NCBI RefSeq assembly: GCF_000430585.1 | Contig: NZ_AUMH01000013.1 | Span: 1 to 64,000, forward strand | Length of the DNA stretch: 64,000 bases | From: Alicyclobacillus herbarius DSM 13609 | GTDB taxonomy: Bacteria; Bacillota; Bacilli; Alicyclobacillales; Alicyclobacillaceae | Direction of reading: 5' to 3' | Shown here: positions 23,129 to 31,625 of the stretch, in pieces | Layout: every line of letters starts with the position of its first letter | How positions within the stretch are numbered: position 1 is the first letter of the stretch | Notes under the pieces: model-generated | Database searches by the model: none | What the model was told of the DNA's origin: nothing | Seen by the model: the letters and a program-made list of their open reading frames with translations, nothing else | Position numbers and translations under genes: made by a program

Positions 23129-23992
23129 TCAATAAGGTCGCAGGTGTATGGCTGTGCATTCAAGGGCAATCACGACGGCCGCAAACACAACTCCGACAAC
23201 TTGAAGCTGTCTGTCGTGAAGCAAGACCCACTCTGGCTTTCCTCCCTTGTCTCCAGCAAGCGTCAACTGCATGTAGCGAAATACCCCGTACGCGACCAAC
23301 GGCACGGTGACAGTGAGCGCATGTCCATGACCAGAAGACAGGGTGAACATGGAATACGTCAGAATCACCATGGTCGCCGTCACACCGCTCATCTGGTTGA
23401 GAAACTCCAGTGAATATTGGGGAATCACGCGGCGTGCCATGATCCCGTACTTCTGCCACAGTACAAGCTCATACCGGCGCTTTCCGATGGCGAGAAACAG
23501 AGACAGCATCATGGCACAAATCAGAAACCACGAAGTCAATGGAACACCTATCGCAACGCCACCCCCGACTGCACGCAGAACAAATCCCGACGCAATGGCG
23601 AATATGTCCAACAGCGCTACATGTTTGAGACGCCAAGAATAGAGGACATTGACCAAAAAGTACGCTCCCAGCACCGCAAACAACCAGGGAGAGACCTTCC
23701 ATCCGGTCGCGAAAGACAGTACAAGAAGGAAGCCCCCTACAAAAGCGGCAAAGTCCGGTCTTATCCGACCTGACGCAATAGGCCGACCCGCCTTGTCCGG
23801 GTTCAGCCGATCCACCGGAAGATCGAGAATGTCATTCAGGACATACACGCAGCCGGAGACCAGGCAGAAAAGCATAAAGCATACAATTTCAAGGCCGACC
23901 ATGCGAACGCTGACGTGCGGGACGGTGAACAGAAGGGCTGCCCAGACAAACAGGTTTTTCATCCACTGAGCTGGTCGAAGCTCAATCGCCAT
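23129..23992 (-). CDS. UbiA-family prenyltransferase, decaprenyl-phosphate phosphoribosyltransferase-like
   Basis: 287 residues and about nine membrane helices. It starts MAIELRPAQWMKNLFVWAAL. The Asp-rich motif is YVLNDILDLPVDRLNPDK (N-D-x3-D-x3-D) followed by RPIASGRI; a second motif lies near LLDIFAIASGFVLRAVGG. These features match the Rv3806c-type subgroup that transfers phosphoribose to polyprenyl phosphate. It could make a lipid-linked sugar donor for the membrane glycosyltransferase, whose gene it overlaps by 11 nt, which implies coupled translation. The ORF continues to 24109 upstream, but ATG 23992 fits the family start. Confidence 0.8.
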   Translation of the reverse strand: MAIELRPAQWMKNLFVWAALLFTVPHVSVRMVGLEIVCFMLFCLVSGCVYVLNDILDLPVDRLNPDKAGRPIASGRIRPDFAAFVGGFLLVLSFATGWKVSPWLFAVLGAYFLVNVLYSWRLKHVALLDIFAIASGFVLRAVGGGVAIGVPLTSWFLICAMMLSLFLAIGKRRYELVLWQKYGIMARRVIPQYSLEFLNQMSGVTATMVILTYSMFTLSSGHGHALTVTVPLVAYGVFRYMQLTLAGDKGGKPEWVLLHDRQLQVVGVVFAAVVIALECTAIHLRPY

Positions 23993-25892
23993 GTCCCAAA
24001 TCAGCTTCCGCCATGAACTCCACCCGGTAGACGCGGTAGCCGCTTCGGGCGTAAACTTTTCTGAATAGGCTCGGGCGTTGTTGAATCCATCGTTCATAGT
24101 GATTGTCACATCCCGTCATGAGATACTGGATACGCCTGTGGACCAAAATCGAAAGGAAGGTGTCGTAGTCCTTGGTTTCAATCGAGATCAGGGAGTTGCG
24201 CGCGCCCTCTCCAAAGAGGGCATAAGGAAAAGGCACGTCCTCTGTATAGCCAATCACCGCGGGCCTTTGCAGATGGTCTACCCAAGCGTATTCGGGGAAC
24301 ACGAGGCCGACGGTCCGCTCGTCCTCCGGGGTGCGCACCGCGCTGACGATGGTCCGGGATACCAAACTTGACTCGTGGGTTCCGCCTGCGTGTGAAAAGA
24401 GATAGACAACCCCGCCCACGTAAAGGCCGGCTACCGACAGCAATAGCAGGAAGTGAATCCCTCGACGAACGGTCTTCCAGGAGATGGCGCCGACGACCAG
24501 CATGCACGCCCAGGCCCCCCATGCCGCCATGAACAACGTGTACCTTGCCCACCAATTGGCTGGCTGCAAGAGAAAGATGAGACCTAGTGGAACCATCACA
24601 GTCCACAGCCGGAACCTGTTTCGCACCCTCCAGAGGAACGGTAGAATGACGAGACATGGAAACTCGGCAAAAGTCCATTGTGGCCCAAAGCCTCCAACGT
24701 ACATGTCATACGAATAAAAATTGGGAATCGTTGTCCAGGAGATCCACACCTTGTCCAGCCAGCTTTTGTGTTGCAGGTCCTCTGGTGTATTCGGATTGAT
24801 AATCATCTCCTGCATGGAACCCTGGCCAGGGAACACCACATGGTGTCGAAACGCCACTGTGAACGGATAGATAGGATTCCCGTAAGTTGCCCAAGTATGA
24901 ACATACCAATAGCTTCCGAAGAGAACACACATGCCGGTGAACACGGCGATGTGTTTTGCCAACTGCGCACCATGCAAGCGGCCTTGACGAAGCCCTCGCA
25001 GGGCGAAGACCAACATCACCAACGCGCATGTCCCCACATAGAGCATGGCGGACGACTTTGTTCCCAATGTCAATCCCGCGCTCAAGCCGCAGAGACAGGT
25101 CCAACGCAGGTCGAAGGTATCGAGAAGGCGAAGGTAGAAGTAGAAGAACAGCAGAAATACGGAAGTGAAGGCCAGATCGGTATACGCCGTGGTCGATTGC
25201 AAGAAAACAGTGGGCCCCGCCAAAAACAGGACGCCACAGGCAATGGACGCAGGCCGCTCTATACCCATTTCCCGTGCACAGCCCATAGTCGCCAGAACAC
25301 CCGCAACGGCAAACAGCCACGGGCCGAGGTGCACCCAGTGGTCAGTATCATCCACCAGGTAGAACCAAGTGTAGAGGAGTTCGGCATTCTTTGGGTACAC
25401 GTTTGCCCACAGCGAAATGGGTGTGTCCTGCAGCCTCCCTGTATGGATCCAGTTAGCCACGGCGAGCAAGTGATAGCTTAATTCGTCCGATCCGTACGGA
25501 GGCAACAGCCAACCGACAAAACCGGACAGCGCGAGCAGGCCCAGCAAAAGCGCGCAGGACAGCCAACCGAGCCAGCCGAGGCTCATGATGCCGCTCTTCC
25601 AGGATGAAGGCTCAAGGCGCTGGGGAGGGTGGCCCGCACCGTGTCGTCGCCCATGATAGAGAAGGGGCAGTGACGACAGGACGCAAACCGCCAGCTCGAT
25701 TGCCGAAACGGTTAACGTGTTCAAGGAACTAATCGCACCTGCGAGAAAGACGGACAGGTCTGCCTCCGCGACGAACAACAGCACCCACGTCAAGCCATTA
25801 TCGCGCCGTGTGCTGAAACCAAAAAACTGGGCCTGCAACCGTGTGCCTATCAAAAGGCACGTCAGGCCCACCATCCAAGTGAGAACAGTCAT
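23982..25892 (-). CDS. GT-C-type membrane glycosyltransferase (GT39/ArnT-like)
   Basis: 636 residues with about 12 helices. The first outside loop carries the catalytic acidic pair in LLPPYGSDELSYHLLAVAN (residues about 130-148). There is a later loop WTTIPNFYSYDMYVGGFGP, an ANWWARYTLFMAAWG segment and a C-terminal soluble domain (residues about 500-636). GT-C enzymes take sugars from polyprenyl-phosphate donors and add them to secreted proteins or lipids. Beside a polyprenyl-phosphate sugar-donor gene and a Ser/Thr-rich secreted protein gene, protein O-glycosylation is a fair inference. ATG 25892 has a GGGAG SD. Confidence 0.78.
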   Translation of the reverse strand: MTVLTWMVGLTCLLIGTRLQAQFFGFSTRRDNGLTWVLLFVAEADLSVFLAGAISSLNTLTVSAIELAVCVLSSLPLLYHGRRHGAGHPPQRLEPSSWKSGIMSLGWLGWLSCALLLGLLALSGFVGWLLPPYGSDELSYHLLAVANWIHTGRLQDTPISLWANVYPKNAELLYTWFYLVDDTDHWVHLGPWLFAVAGVLATMGCAREMGIERPASIACGVLFLAGPTVFLQSTTAYTDLAFTSVFLLFFYFYLRLLDTFDLRWTCLCGLSAGLTLGTKSSAMLYVGTCALVMLVFALRGLRQGRLHGAQLAKHIAVFTGMCVLFGSYWYVHTWATYGNPIYPFTVAFRHHVVFPGQGSMQEMIINPNTPEDLQHKSWLDKVWISWTTIPNFYSYDMYVGGFGPQWTFAEFPCLVILPFLWRVRNRFRLWTVMVPLGLIFLLQPANWWARYTLFMAAWGAWACMLVVGAISWKTVRRGIHFLLLLSVAGLYVGGVVYLFSHAGGTHESSLVSRTIVSAVRTPEDERTVGLVFPEYAWVDHLQRPAVIGYTEDVPFPYALFGEGARNSLISIETKDYDTFLSILVHRRIQYLMTGCDNHYERWIQQRPSLFRKVYARSGYRVYRVEFMAEADLGHGD

Positions 25893-25991
25893 TGTCGGCA
25901 GCTCCCAGCGACTAATGAGATTTCTCGGAAGTTTACTCTACATGTTTCCACCTGTTCGTGCAATAAAAAGCCTTCACGTGGGGGCCACCAA

Positions 25992-26474
25992 TTATGTGTA
26001 ATGGATATACCCATTTCCGTATACTGTCGCTGTACCTATGTTTTTGAGCTGAAGATGATACGTACCCTTAAGCATATCAGTGAAATAAATAAAAGTTGCG
26101 GAACTTGTATAGTTTCCAGATACTGTGTGCCAGCCAGTTGTTTTGCCTGATGAAGATACTAGTCTATATTCTACTTTCGCAGTTCCAGAATTCTGCCACT
26201 GTACGACATTCACTGTGATAGTCTCTGTTTTACTTGTGGTTACAGAGAACGGCGTATCATAGTAATTGTCCGGCTCCGTGCCGCCGAAATTAAAATTCGG
26301 AGAAACGCTATCATTGGGTAGGATTGATATTTTAGGATCGGCCGTTGACGTATCATGTACGGGTTGGGCCGAGCTCGAGAGTGTTGCCGCCGATGCAGTT
26401 GCCGGTAACGACATCACTACGCTCCCAGACATGGCCATAGCAACTCCAAAGATGATTGTTTTCTTCGCTTTCAT
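25992..26474 (-). CDS. Small secreted protein with Sec signal peptide, candidate bacteriocin or signal substrate
   Basis: 160 residues. Signal peptide: MKAKK basic start, hydrophobic core IIFGVAMAMSGSVVM, then a cleavage site after ATASA (about residue 30). The mature part (about 130 residues) is rich in Ser, Thr, Asn, Tyr and has no Cys; it is probably all-beta (TETITVNVVQWQNSGTAKVE, GTYHLQLKNIGTATVYGNGY). It is not recognisably similar to lactococcin 972, so its role is open. ATG 26474 is preceded by AGGGTG at good distance; ATG 26480 is an alternative. Visibly more A/T-rich than the neighbourhood. First gene of the row. Confidence 0.7.
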   Translation of the reverse strand: MKAKKTIIFGVAMAMSGSVVMSLPATASAATLSSSAQPVHDTSTADPKISILPNDSVSPNFNFGGTEPDNYYDTPFSVTTSKTETITVNVVQWQNSGTAKVEYRLVSSSGKTTGWHTVSGNYTSSATFIYFTDMLKGTYHLQLKNIGTATVYGNGYIHYT

Positions 26475-26812
26475 CTTCATCACCCTATCTAACTTATTCC
26501 TTGGATGCAGCCAACAGTTCCAACAACCCGTAATTTGTACCATACATTTACACTTTAGAACACCTTTAACGCAAGTTTCACGTCCCTGATGGGGTGAGTA
26601 TCCGTTGATTTCGCAGGGATTCTAGACGATAATAGCAGTCATACCATTGTATGCAAATTTTGGGGCTGGTGAAGCGCTTATTCAATAAGGAATAATGCAA
26701 CTGACACTGACGAAAAAGCGATTTGAGGATTTTAGATCGTACCTTCACTTTCACTGCTCCCGTTTACGAACGTTTCCGTTCGTGAGCTCCAAAAATGCAC
26801 GGGTACTGAATA

Positions 26813-26944
26813 CTAGTCAAACTGCGCAAGGGTTGGCGCCCTATCAGGCTCAGGAAGTCCAAGACCGGATGGGGCGATAAAGAGCGCCGCAATTCCGATT
26901 CCGACAGCGGCTGCAATGGTTTTGATCTCCATCAATCGCCTCAT
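26813..26944 (-). CDS. 43-residue Phr/PapR-like pre-peptide (candidate quorum-sensing signal)
   Basis: A minus-strand ORF with a strong SD (GGGGAGGG, 5 nt before ATG 26944). The product starts MRRLMEIK, has a hydrophobic core TIAAAVGIGIAALFIAP and a polar C-terminal tail GLPEPDRAPTLAQFD. This is the build of exported signal precursors whose C-terminal 5-8 residues are cut off and re-imported. It is divergent from the RRNPP-type regulator 107 bp away, the usual arrangement for such pairs. No sequence family is recognised; the call is from architecture. A 7-bp hairpin lies downstream (26766-26783). Confidence 0.55.
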   Translation of the reverse strand: MRRLMEIKTIAAAVGIGIAALFIAPSGLGLPEPDRAPTLAQFD

Positions 26945-26981
26945 TTAATCCCTCCCCTCACAATTCCATTTTTATAGAATA

Positions 26982-26997
26982 CTTGTATAACTACAAG
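26982..26997. promoter_or_regulatory. Perfect 16-bp palindrome between peptide and regulator genes
   Basis: CTTGTA-TAAC-TACAAG. It overlaps the -35 regions of both divergent promoters. Likely operator of the HTH-TPR regulator. Confidence 0.55.
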
Positions 26998-27005
26998 GGG
27001 GGATT

Positions 27006-27014
27006 TGGTATAAT
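27006..27014 (+). promoter_or_regulatory. Extended -10 promoter of the HTH-TPR regulator
   Basis: TGGTATAAT (TG-N-TATAAT) with only weak -35 boxes upstream, as in promoters that rely on the extended -10 or on an activator. 38 bp to the ATG. Confidence 0.55.
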
Positions 27015-27051
27015 ATAGATAAACTTTGGGTTAGTGTGGTGGGGAAGGGCT

Positions 27052-28281
27052 ATGAATGTGGGGGAGAAAATTCGCGCTGCCCGCAAGGAACTTAAGATGA
27101 CCCAGGCGGAATTGGCTGGTGAAGACTTATCCAAATCCATGATCAGTCATATTGAGACTGGCCGTGCCCAGCCGTCTATCAGGGTATTATCAATCATAGC
27201 AGAAAGACTTGGGAAGCCTCTCAGCTATTTCCTTGGGGATGTCGATGGTTCCGAAGAACTGAATAACATTCTTCATAACATTCTTCGAACCACACAAGCA
27301 CTGATTGACGCCGGATGTCTTGCCGATGCGATTGCACGTGCCCAAGCGGGCCTGAAGCTTGCGCGCGAGAGTGGGGAATTGCGCAATACGTTCGGGCTGT
27401 TGATGTCCCTGGGCAAAGCTCTCTATAAGAGCAGGCGATTTATGGATGCCTATGACCAGTTCGAGGAAGCGTATGAGGCCAGCCTTCATGTGGGGAAGGC
27501 CTCCGAAATTGTAGAGGCTCTGTTTTGGCTGGGAAACACCTACTACAAACTCGGTGAACACCGGTCTGCATTTCGTTGCTACAGACGCCTTGTGGACCGT
27601 GCACAAACTTGTTCATCTTGTGCTGCACTGCGTCAGGAGGCGATGATTTACTTAGGCACGACGGCCTATTACCTCGGAAACCTTGAGGAGGCGTGCAAGT
27701 GGTATAAAACGGCCTTTGAAAGCTGCACTTCAGAAACACATCCTAAAATTCGTCTCAAGGCAGGTGTGGGTTTCGCCTGTTCTCTAAAGATGACTGGGCA
27801 GCTCGAAAAGGCATTGTCATTCATGGAGGACTTACACGAGATAAGTCTTCAAAATAGTAATTATTATCTTGGAAAAATCGAGCTTGACATCGGAATTTTT
27901 CTTCGTGATCTGAACCAGACGGAGGGAGCACTGAGCCACTTAAAACGGGCATACTTCATTTTTGACCAGACGAACGATCCAGTCTCCATGGCCTCCGTTG
28001 AAGAAGAAATTGCCTTACTGTATCTGAATCAAGGGGACGTCGCCCAGGCGGAAAGGCACTGTTTGGCGGGGATGGACCTCGTCCACGATTACGGTGCATC
28101 GTTCCAGCACGGAAGACTCTGTCGAGTCATGGGGAAGATTGAGTTATCGAAGGGTGACGCAGGTCGCGCATACGAATTTCTCCGTCTGGCAGCTGAGCGT
28201 TTCACAACTCTACACGCGACCCGGGATTTAAACGAGACATTGAGAATCATGGTTGAAGGCCTGCCCGAATCGATGGACTGA
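27052..28281 (+). CDS. RRNPP-type HTH-TPR transcriptional regulator
   Basis: 409 residues. An XRE-type HTH spans residues 1-58 (VGEKIRAARKELKMTQAELA, then SKSMISHIETGRAQPS), followed by a superhelix of TPR units to the end. Recognisable repeats include IVEALFWLGNTYYKLGEHRS, AMIYLGTTAYYLGNLEEACK, EEEIALLYLNQGDVAQAERH and MGKIELSKGDAGRAYEFLRL. Proteins of this build (PlcR, NprR, Rgg-like) bind short re-imported peptides with the TPR part. A candidate peptide gene is divergent on the other side of a palindrome. ATG 27052 follows GGGGAAGG; the ORF's first start at 27034 is not needed. Confidence 0.82.
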   Translation: MNVGEKIRAARKELKMTQAELAGEDLSKSMISHIETGRAQPSIRVLSIIAERLGKPLSYFLGDVDGSEELNNILHNILRTTQALIDAGCLADAIARAQAGLKLARESGELRNTFGLLMSLGKALYKSRRFMDAYDQFEEAYEASLHVGKASEIVEALFWLGNTYYKLGEHRSAFRCYRRLVDRAQTCSSCAALRQEAMIYLGTTAYYLGNLEEACKWYKTAFESCTSETHPKIRLKAGVGFACSLKMTGQLEKALSFMEDLHEISLQNSNYYLGKIELDIGIFLRDLNQTEGALSHLKRAYFIFDQTNDPVSMASVEEEIALLYLNQGDVAQAERHCLAGMDLVHDYGASFQHGRLCRVMGKIELSKGDAGRAYEFLRLAAERFTTLHATRDLNETLRIMVEGLPESMD

Positions 28282-28422
28282 AGCATTCATGGCTGGCGCT
28301 GAATTGCCCCATCCCCATGCGACATCCCCTCATTTCCTACCCACACCACCCGTGGTAAAATAAACGCAATCGACGCTCTTGTGAGATTTACATATAGGGT
28401 ACGGATTCAAGGGGGATGGGTG

Positions 28423-31263
28423 ATGGCAGCGAAGCCACGGCGACGTTGGCCATGGGTGTTGCTTGTGGTGCTCGTGGTATTCATCATCTTGAACGTCGGG
28501 CTCAACCGGTTATATGAATACCGCTTGCACGAGGCGCTCGGCTATGGCGCGGTGTACGCGAAAAACATGTGGTTGGTGCTCGGTGCCCACTATGTCGGCG
28601 CCATCATATACATGTTCCTTATGCTGTGGGCGGCGCGGCCGCTGACGCGGTTGTGGCCGGGTTGGGGTCGACGGCTTATCGGCGCGCCCATCGCCGTTAT
28701 CGGGTGGGCCATCGGCTATGGCATCGGATCGATCAATCCGACGGAGTGGTACCTGGCCTTCTCACACGTTCGCTTTGGCCGGGCCGATGCGCTGCTGCAC
28801 ATGGACTACTCGTTCTACGTCTACATCTGGCCGATTATCGTCGCGGTTTTGGGGCGGCTGGTAGGGACGCTCGTGCTGTTTGCCGCCATCCGCGCCGCCT
28901 GCCTGGCGGTGTTGTGGCTGCGCCAATATGTGGTCACGCGTGCGAGCGATCCGGTCGAGGTTTCGGTGCGCGGCCAGGCACGGGTGGTGCTCGGCATCCT
29001 CTCGGCCGTCTTTGTCGTGCTCGCCGCGCTGGCGTATTTGCAACGGTATGGGCTCATGCTCTCCAGCGGCAATCAGTCGTTCGTCTACGGGCCCGACTTT
29101 GTGGGCGCCCACCTGGTCATCCCGATTTTCACTTGGTTTCACGCCTTGACGCTGCTGCTCTTGGCCGCTGCGCTGGCGCTGGCCGCCCGCCGCATCGATA
29201 CGGTGCTGCCGGCGGAGGACGGGTTTGTCCGCCCCGCCGGACGCGCCTGGAAACGGGTGGTGCAGGCGAGTGTTCTGACCGTTGGCGGCTATGTGTTCAC
29301 CTGGATTGTGTCGGCGCTGGTCAACGGCCTCTACGTGCACCCGAACCAGAGCACGGCGGAGTTACCCTACATCCAGGACACCATCGATGCGACTCGCTAC
29401 GGCATGAACATCGAGCGGGTCGACGCTAAACCGTTTCAGGCGGCGGCCAGTTTGACCAAGGCCGCCGTGGCCAAGGACAAGAACGCCCTCGACAACGTGC
29501 GCGTCAACGACCAAGGGCAGACGACCAGCATCTACAATCAGCTGCAGAGTTTCAAGAGCTACTTTACCTTCGCCAAGGCAACGGTGGACCGATACGACGG
29601 ACATGAGGTCTACGTGGCCGCCCGGGAGCTGGATTCCTCCCAGTTGCCGGTGAAGACCTGGGTCAACACCACGCTTGTCTACACCCACGGTTATGGCCTG
29701 GCGGCGAGCCCGGTCAACCAGTTTGACCAGGATGGGTTGCCCACGATTCTCGCAGGCAACACCCCGCAGACCACGACGCCGCCGTTTCCGAAGATCACCC
29801 GGCCGCAGATCTACTTCGGCCTGCGCGGGCAGAATGTGATTGCTCCGTCCAAACAGCCCGAGTTCGATTATCCGGTCGGATCGACCGATAAGTCGTCCCA
29901 TTATCAGGGCGGCTATGGCCTGCCCATCACCGGGAATCGGCTGCTGCTCACGATTGAGCAAGGGACGCTGAGATTCTTTACGAGTGACCAGCTGACGAAC
30001 AAGTCGGAGTGGCTGTTTGACCGCAACATCTATAAGCGGGTGCAGGACATTGCGCCATTCTTACGCTACGATCACGATGCCTTCCCCTTTGTCGACAGCC
30101 ACGGCCACATCCTCTGGATGCTTGACGCCTATACACAGGCGGACAACCTTCCGTACGCGCAGCCGTTCATGGGGGCGGATTACATCCGCAACTCAGTCAA
30201 GGTCGTAATCGACGCCTATACCGGGCAAGTCACCTTTTACGCTGTGGACACGTCCGATCCGCTCCTGCAAAGTTTGATGCGTGTCTACCCGCGGTTATTT
30301 ACGACCCGGGTGCCGGCCGACGTGCGCGCCCACTTCCGCTACCCGCAGGACCTGTTCGCGGCTCAGGCGCAGGCGTTGACGCGCTATCACATGACCGACG
30401 CGTCCGCCTTTTACAACCGGGAGGACCAATGGCAGCTGGCGAAGCAGATATACCATCACAACCAGACGACCACGCGTCCCCCGGTCTACCAGATGATTCG
30501 CATGCCGGGTGAAACGCGGCCGCACTTTGTGCTGAGCGCCCTGTTCACGCCAAACGGCAAGGATAACCTGAACGGCTGGCTCATCGCTCACAACGAACCG
30601 GGCAGCTATGGCCGTTTGACGCTCTACCAGTTCCCGCAGTCGCAGCTGCAGTTTGGCCCGCTGCAGGCGGAAAACCAGATTGATTCGGACCCGTCCATCT
30701 CGCAGCAGTTGAGCCTCTGGAACCAGCAGGGGTCACACGTGGTTCGCGGGGACCTGCTCCTGGTGCCGGTGGGGGATTCGCTGGTGTATATTGAACCGGT
30801 ATACCTGGTGGCCAACCGGCAAAACTCGCTGCCGCAGCTGGAGCGCGTGATTGTCGATTACAACAAGCAGGTGTACATGGGCACATCCCTGGCGGCGGCG
30901 ATGGATAACCTGTTATCCGGGAGCGCAGGCACGACTCCGCAGCCGAATGCGCCTGGAGGAACCGGTGCCAACGGCGGTGGAACCGGCGGCGCAAGCGGCC
31001 ACAGAGGGAACGGCAGCGGCGGCCAAGCGACCGGCGGCGGGGCCGGGAGCAGCGGTGCGGGCGGATCGACAGGCGGCGCCGGCGCAGGTGTAGGGGGCGC
31101 GGATGCGGCATCCTTGGCGCAGCAGGCCAATCAGTGGTTCCAGCGGTACACGCAGGATACGGCGAAGGGCGATTACGAGGCGGCAGGACGGGACCTCAAG
31201 GAGCTGGGCGCCGTGTTGGCGCGGTTGCAGGCGTTGACCCAAGGCGGCGGGGGCAGGAAGTAA
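28423..31263 (+). CDS. UPF0182 family large membrane protein
   Basis: 946 residues. Seven helices lie in the first 310 residues (WPWVLLVVLVVFIILNVGLN, YVGAIIYMFLMLWAA, IIVAVLGRLVGTLVLFAAI and others), then a large extracytoplasmic domain with the typical FQAAASLTKAAVAK and VIDAYTGQVTFYAVDTSDP, YVEPVYL-like IEPVYLVANRQNSLPQLERV, a Gly/Ser-rich linker (residues about 855-900) and a final helical segment (SLAQQANQWFQRYTQD). The function of UPF0182 is unknown; members are frequent in Actinobacteria and some Firmicutes. ATG 28423 has GGGGGATGGG ahead; GTG 28381 would add 14 residues. Confidence 0.9.
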   Translation: MAAKPRRRWPWVLLVVLVVFIILNVGLNRLYEYRLHEALGYGAVYAKNMWLVLGAHYVGAIIYMFLMLWAARPLTRLWPGWGRRLIGAPIAVIGWAIGYGIGSINPTEWYLAFSHVRFGRADALLHMDYSFYVYIWPIIVAVLGRLVGTLVLFAAIRAACLAVLWLRQYVVTRASDPVEVSVRGQARVVLGILSAVFVVLAALAYLQRYGLMLSSGNQSFVYGPDFVGAHLVIPIFTWFHALTLLLLAAALALAARRIDTVLPAEDGFVRPAGRAWKRVVQASVLTVGGYVFTWIVSALVNGLYVHPNQSTAELPYIQDTIDATRYGMNIERVDAKPFQAAASLTKAAVAKDKNALDNVRVNDQGQTTSIYNQLQSFKSYFTFAKATVDRYDGHEVYVAARELDSSQLPVKTWVNTTLVYTHGYGLAASPVNQFDQDGLPTILAGNTPQTTTPPFPKITRPQIYFGLRGQNVIAPSKQPEFDYPVGSTDKSSHYQGGYGLPITGNRLLLTIEQGTLRFFTSDQLTNKSEWLFDRNIYKRVQDIAPFLRYDHDAFPFVDSHGHILWMLDAYTQADNLPYAQPFMGADYIRNSVKVVIDAYTGQVTFYAVDTSDPLLQSLMRVYPRLFTTRVPADVRAHFRYPQDLFAAQAQALTRYHMTDASAFYNREDQWQLAKQIYHHNQTTTRPPVYQMIRMPGETRPHFVLSALFTPNGKDNLNGWLIAHNEPGSYGRLTLYQFPQSQLQFGPLQAENQIDSDPSISQQLSLWNQQGSHVVRGDLLLVPVGDSLVYIEPVYLVANRQNSLPQLERVIVDYNKQVYMGTSLAAAMDNLLSGSAGTTPQPNAPGGTGANGGGTGGASGHRGNGSGGQATGGGAGSSGAGGSTGGAGAGVGGADAASLAQQANQWFQRYTQDTAKGDYEAAGRDLKELGAVLARLQALTQGGGGRK

Positions 31264-31625
31264 GTGGCCTCTGTAAGGAACAGCGCCCTGGTCTCGGCAC
31301 AGGGCAATCGTGCGGGGCAACGGCGACTGCACCATAGGGGGCTGTCTTCACTGTGGTGGGGACAGCCCCTGATGCTTTACAAAACGTGAACGAATTCGGA
31401 CAACGTGGAGGTGCCCAAGCCGAATTGGCTGGGAAACGCCGTTTCATCCCCGATGTATCCGGTTTAACCGCGTTTTTTGGCCTGAAATCCCCGATTTTGC
31501 GGTTCGCCAATTCCCCTGCGTACGAGGTACAATCCAATTTGTGTCTATTTCGGATCCCGAACTTATTCATGCTCGAAATATCTCGACATTAACATCAGCG
31601 GATGATACGCGGGAGGAGGATGACT
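31264..31625 (+). other. Intergenic stretch with terminator-like hairpin
   Basis: Contains a 9-bp stem GGGGCTGTC / GACAGCCCC (31338-31346 / 31361-31369) followed by TGATGCTTT, probably the terminator of the UPF0182 gene. The rest holds no recognised gene. Confidence 0.5.

Noticed and set aside
25992..26474. Lactococcin 972-type bacteriocin as name for the secreted protein
   Set aside because: Length and sequence do not resemble it; only the neighbouring transporter pair suggests the class.
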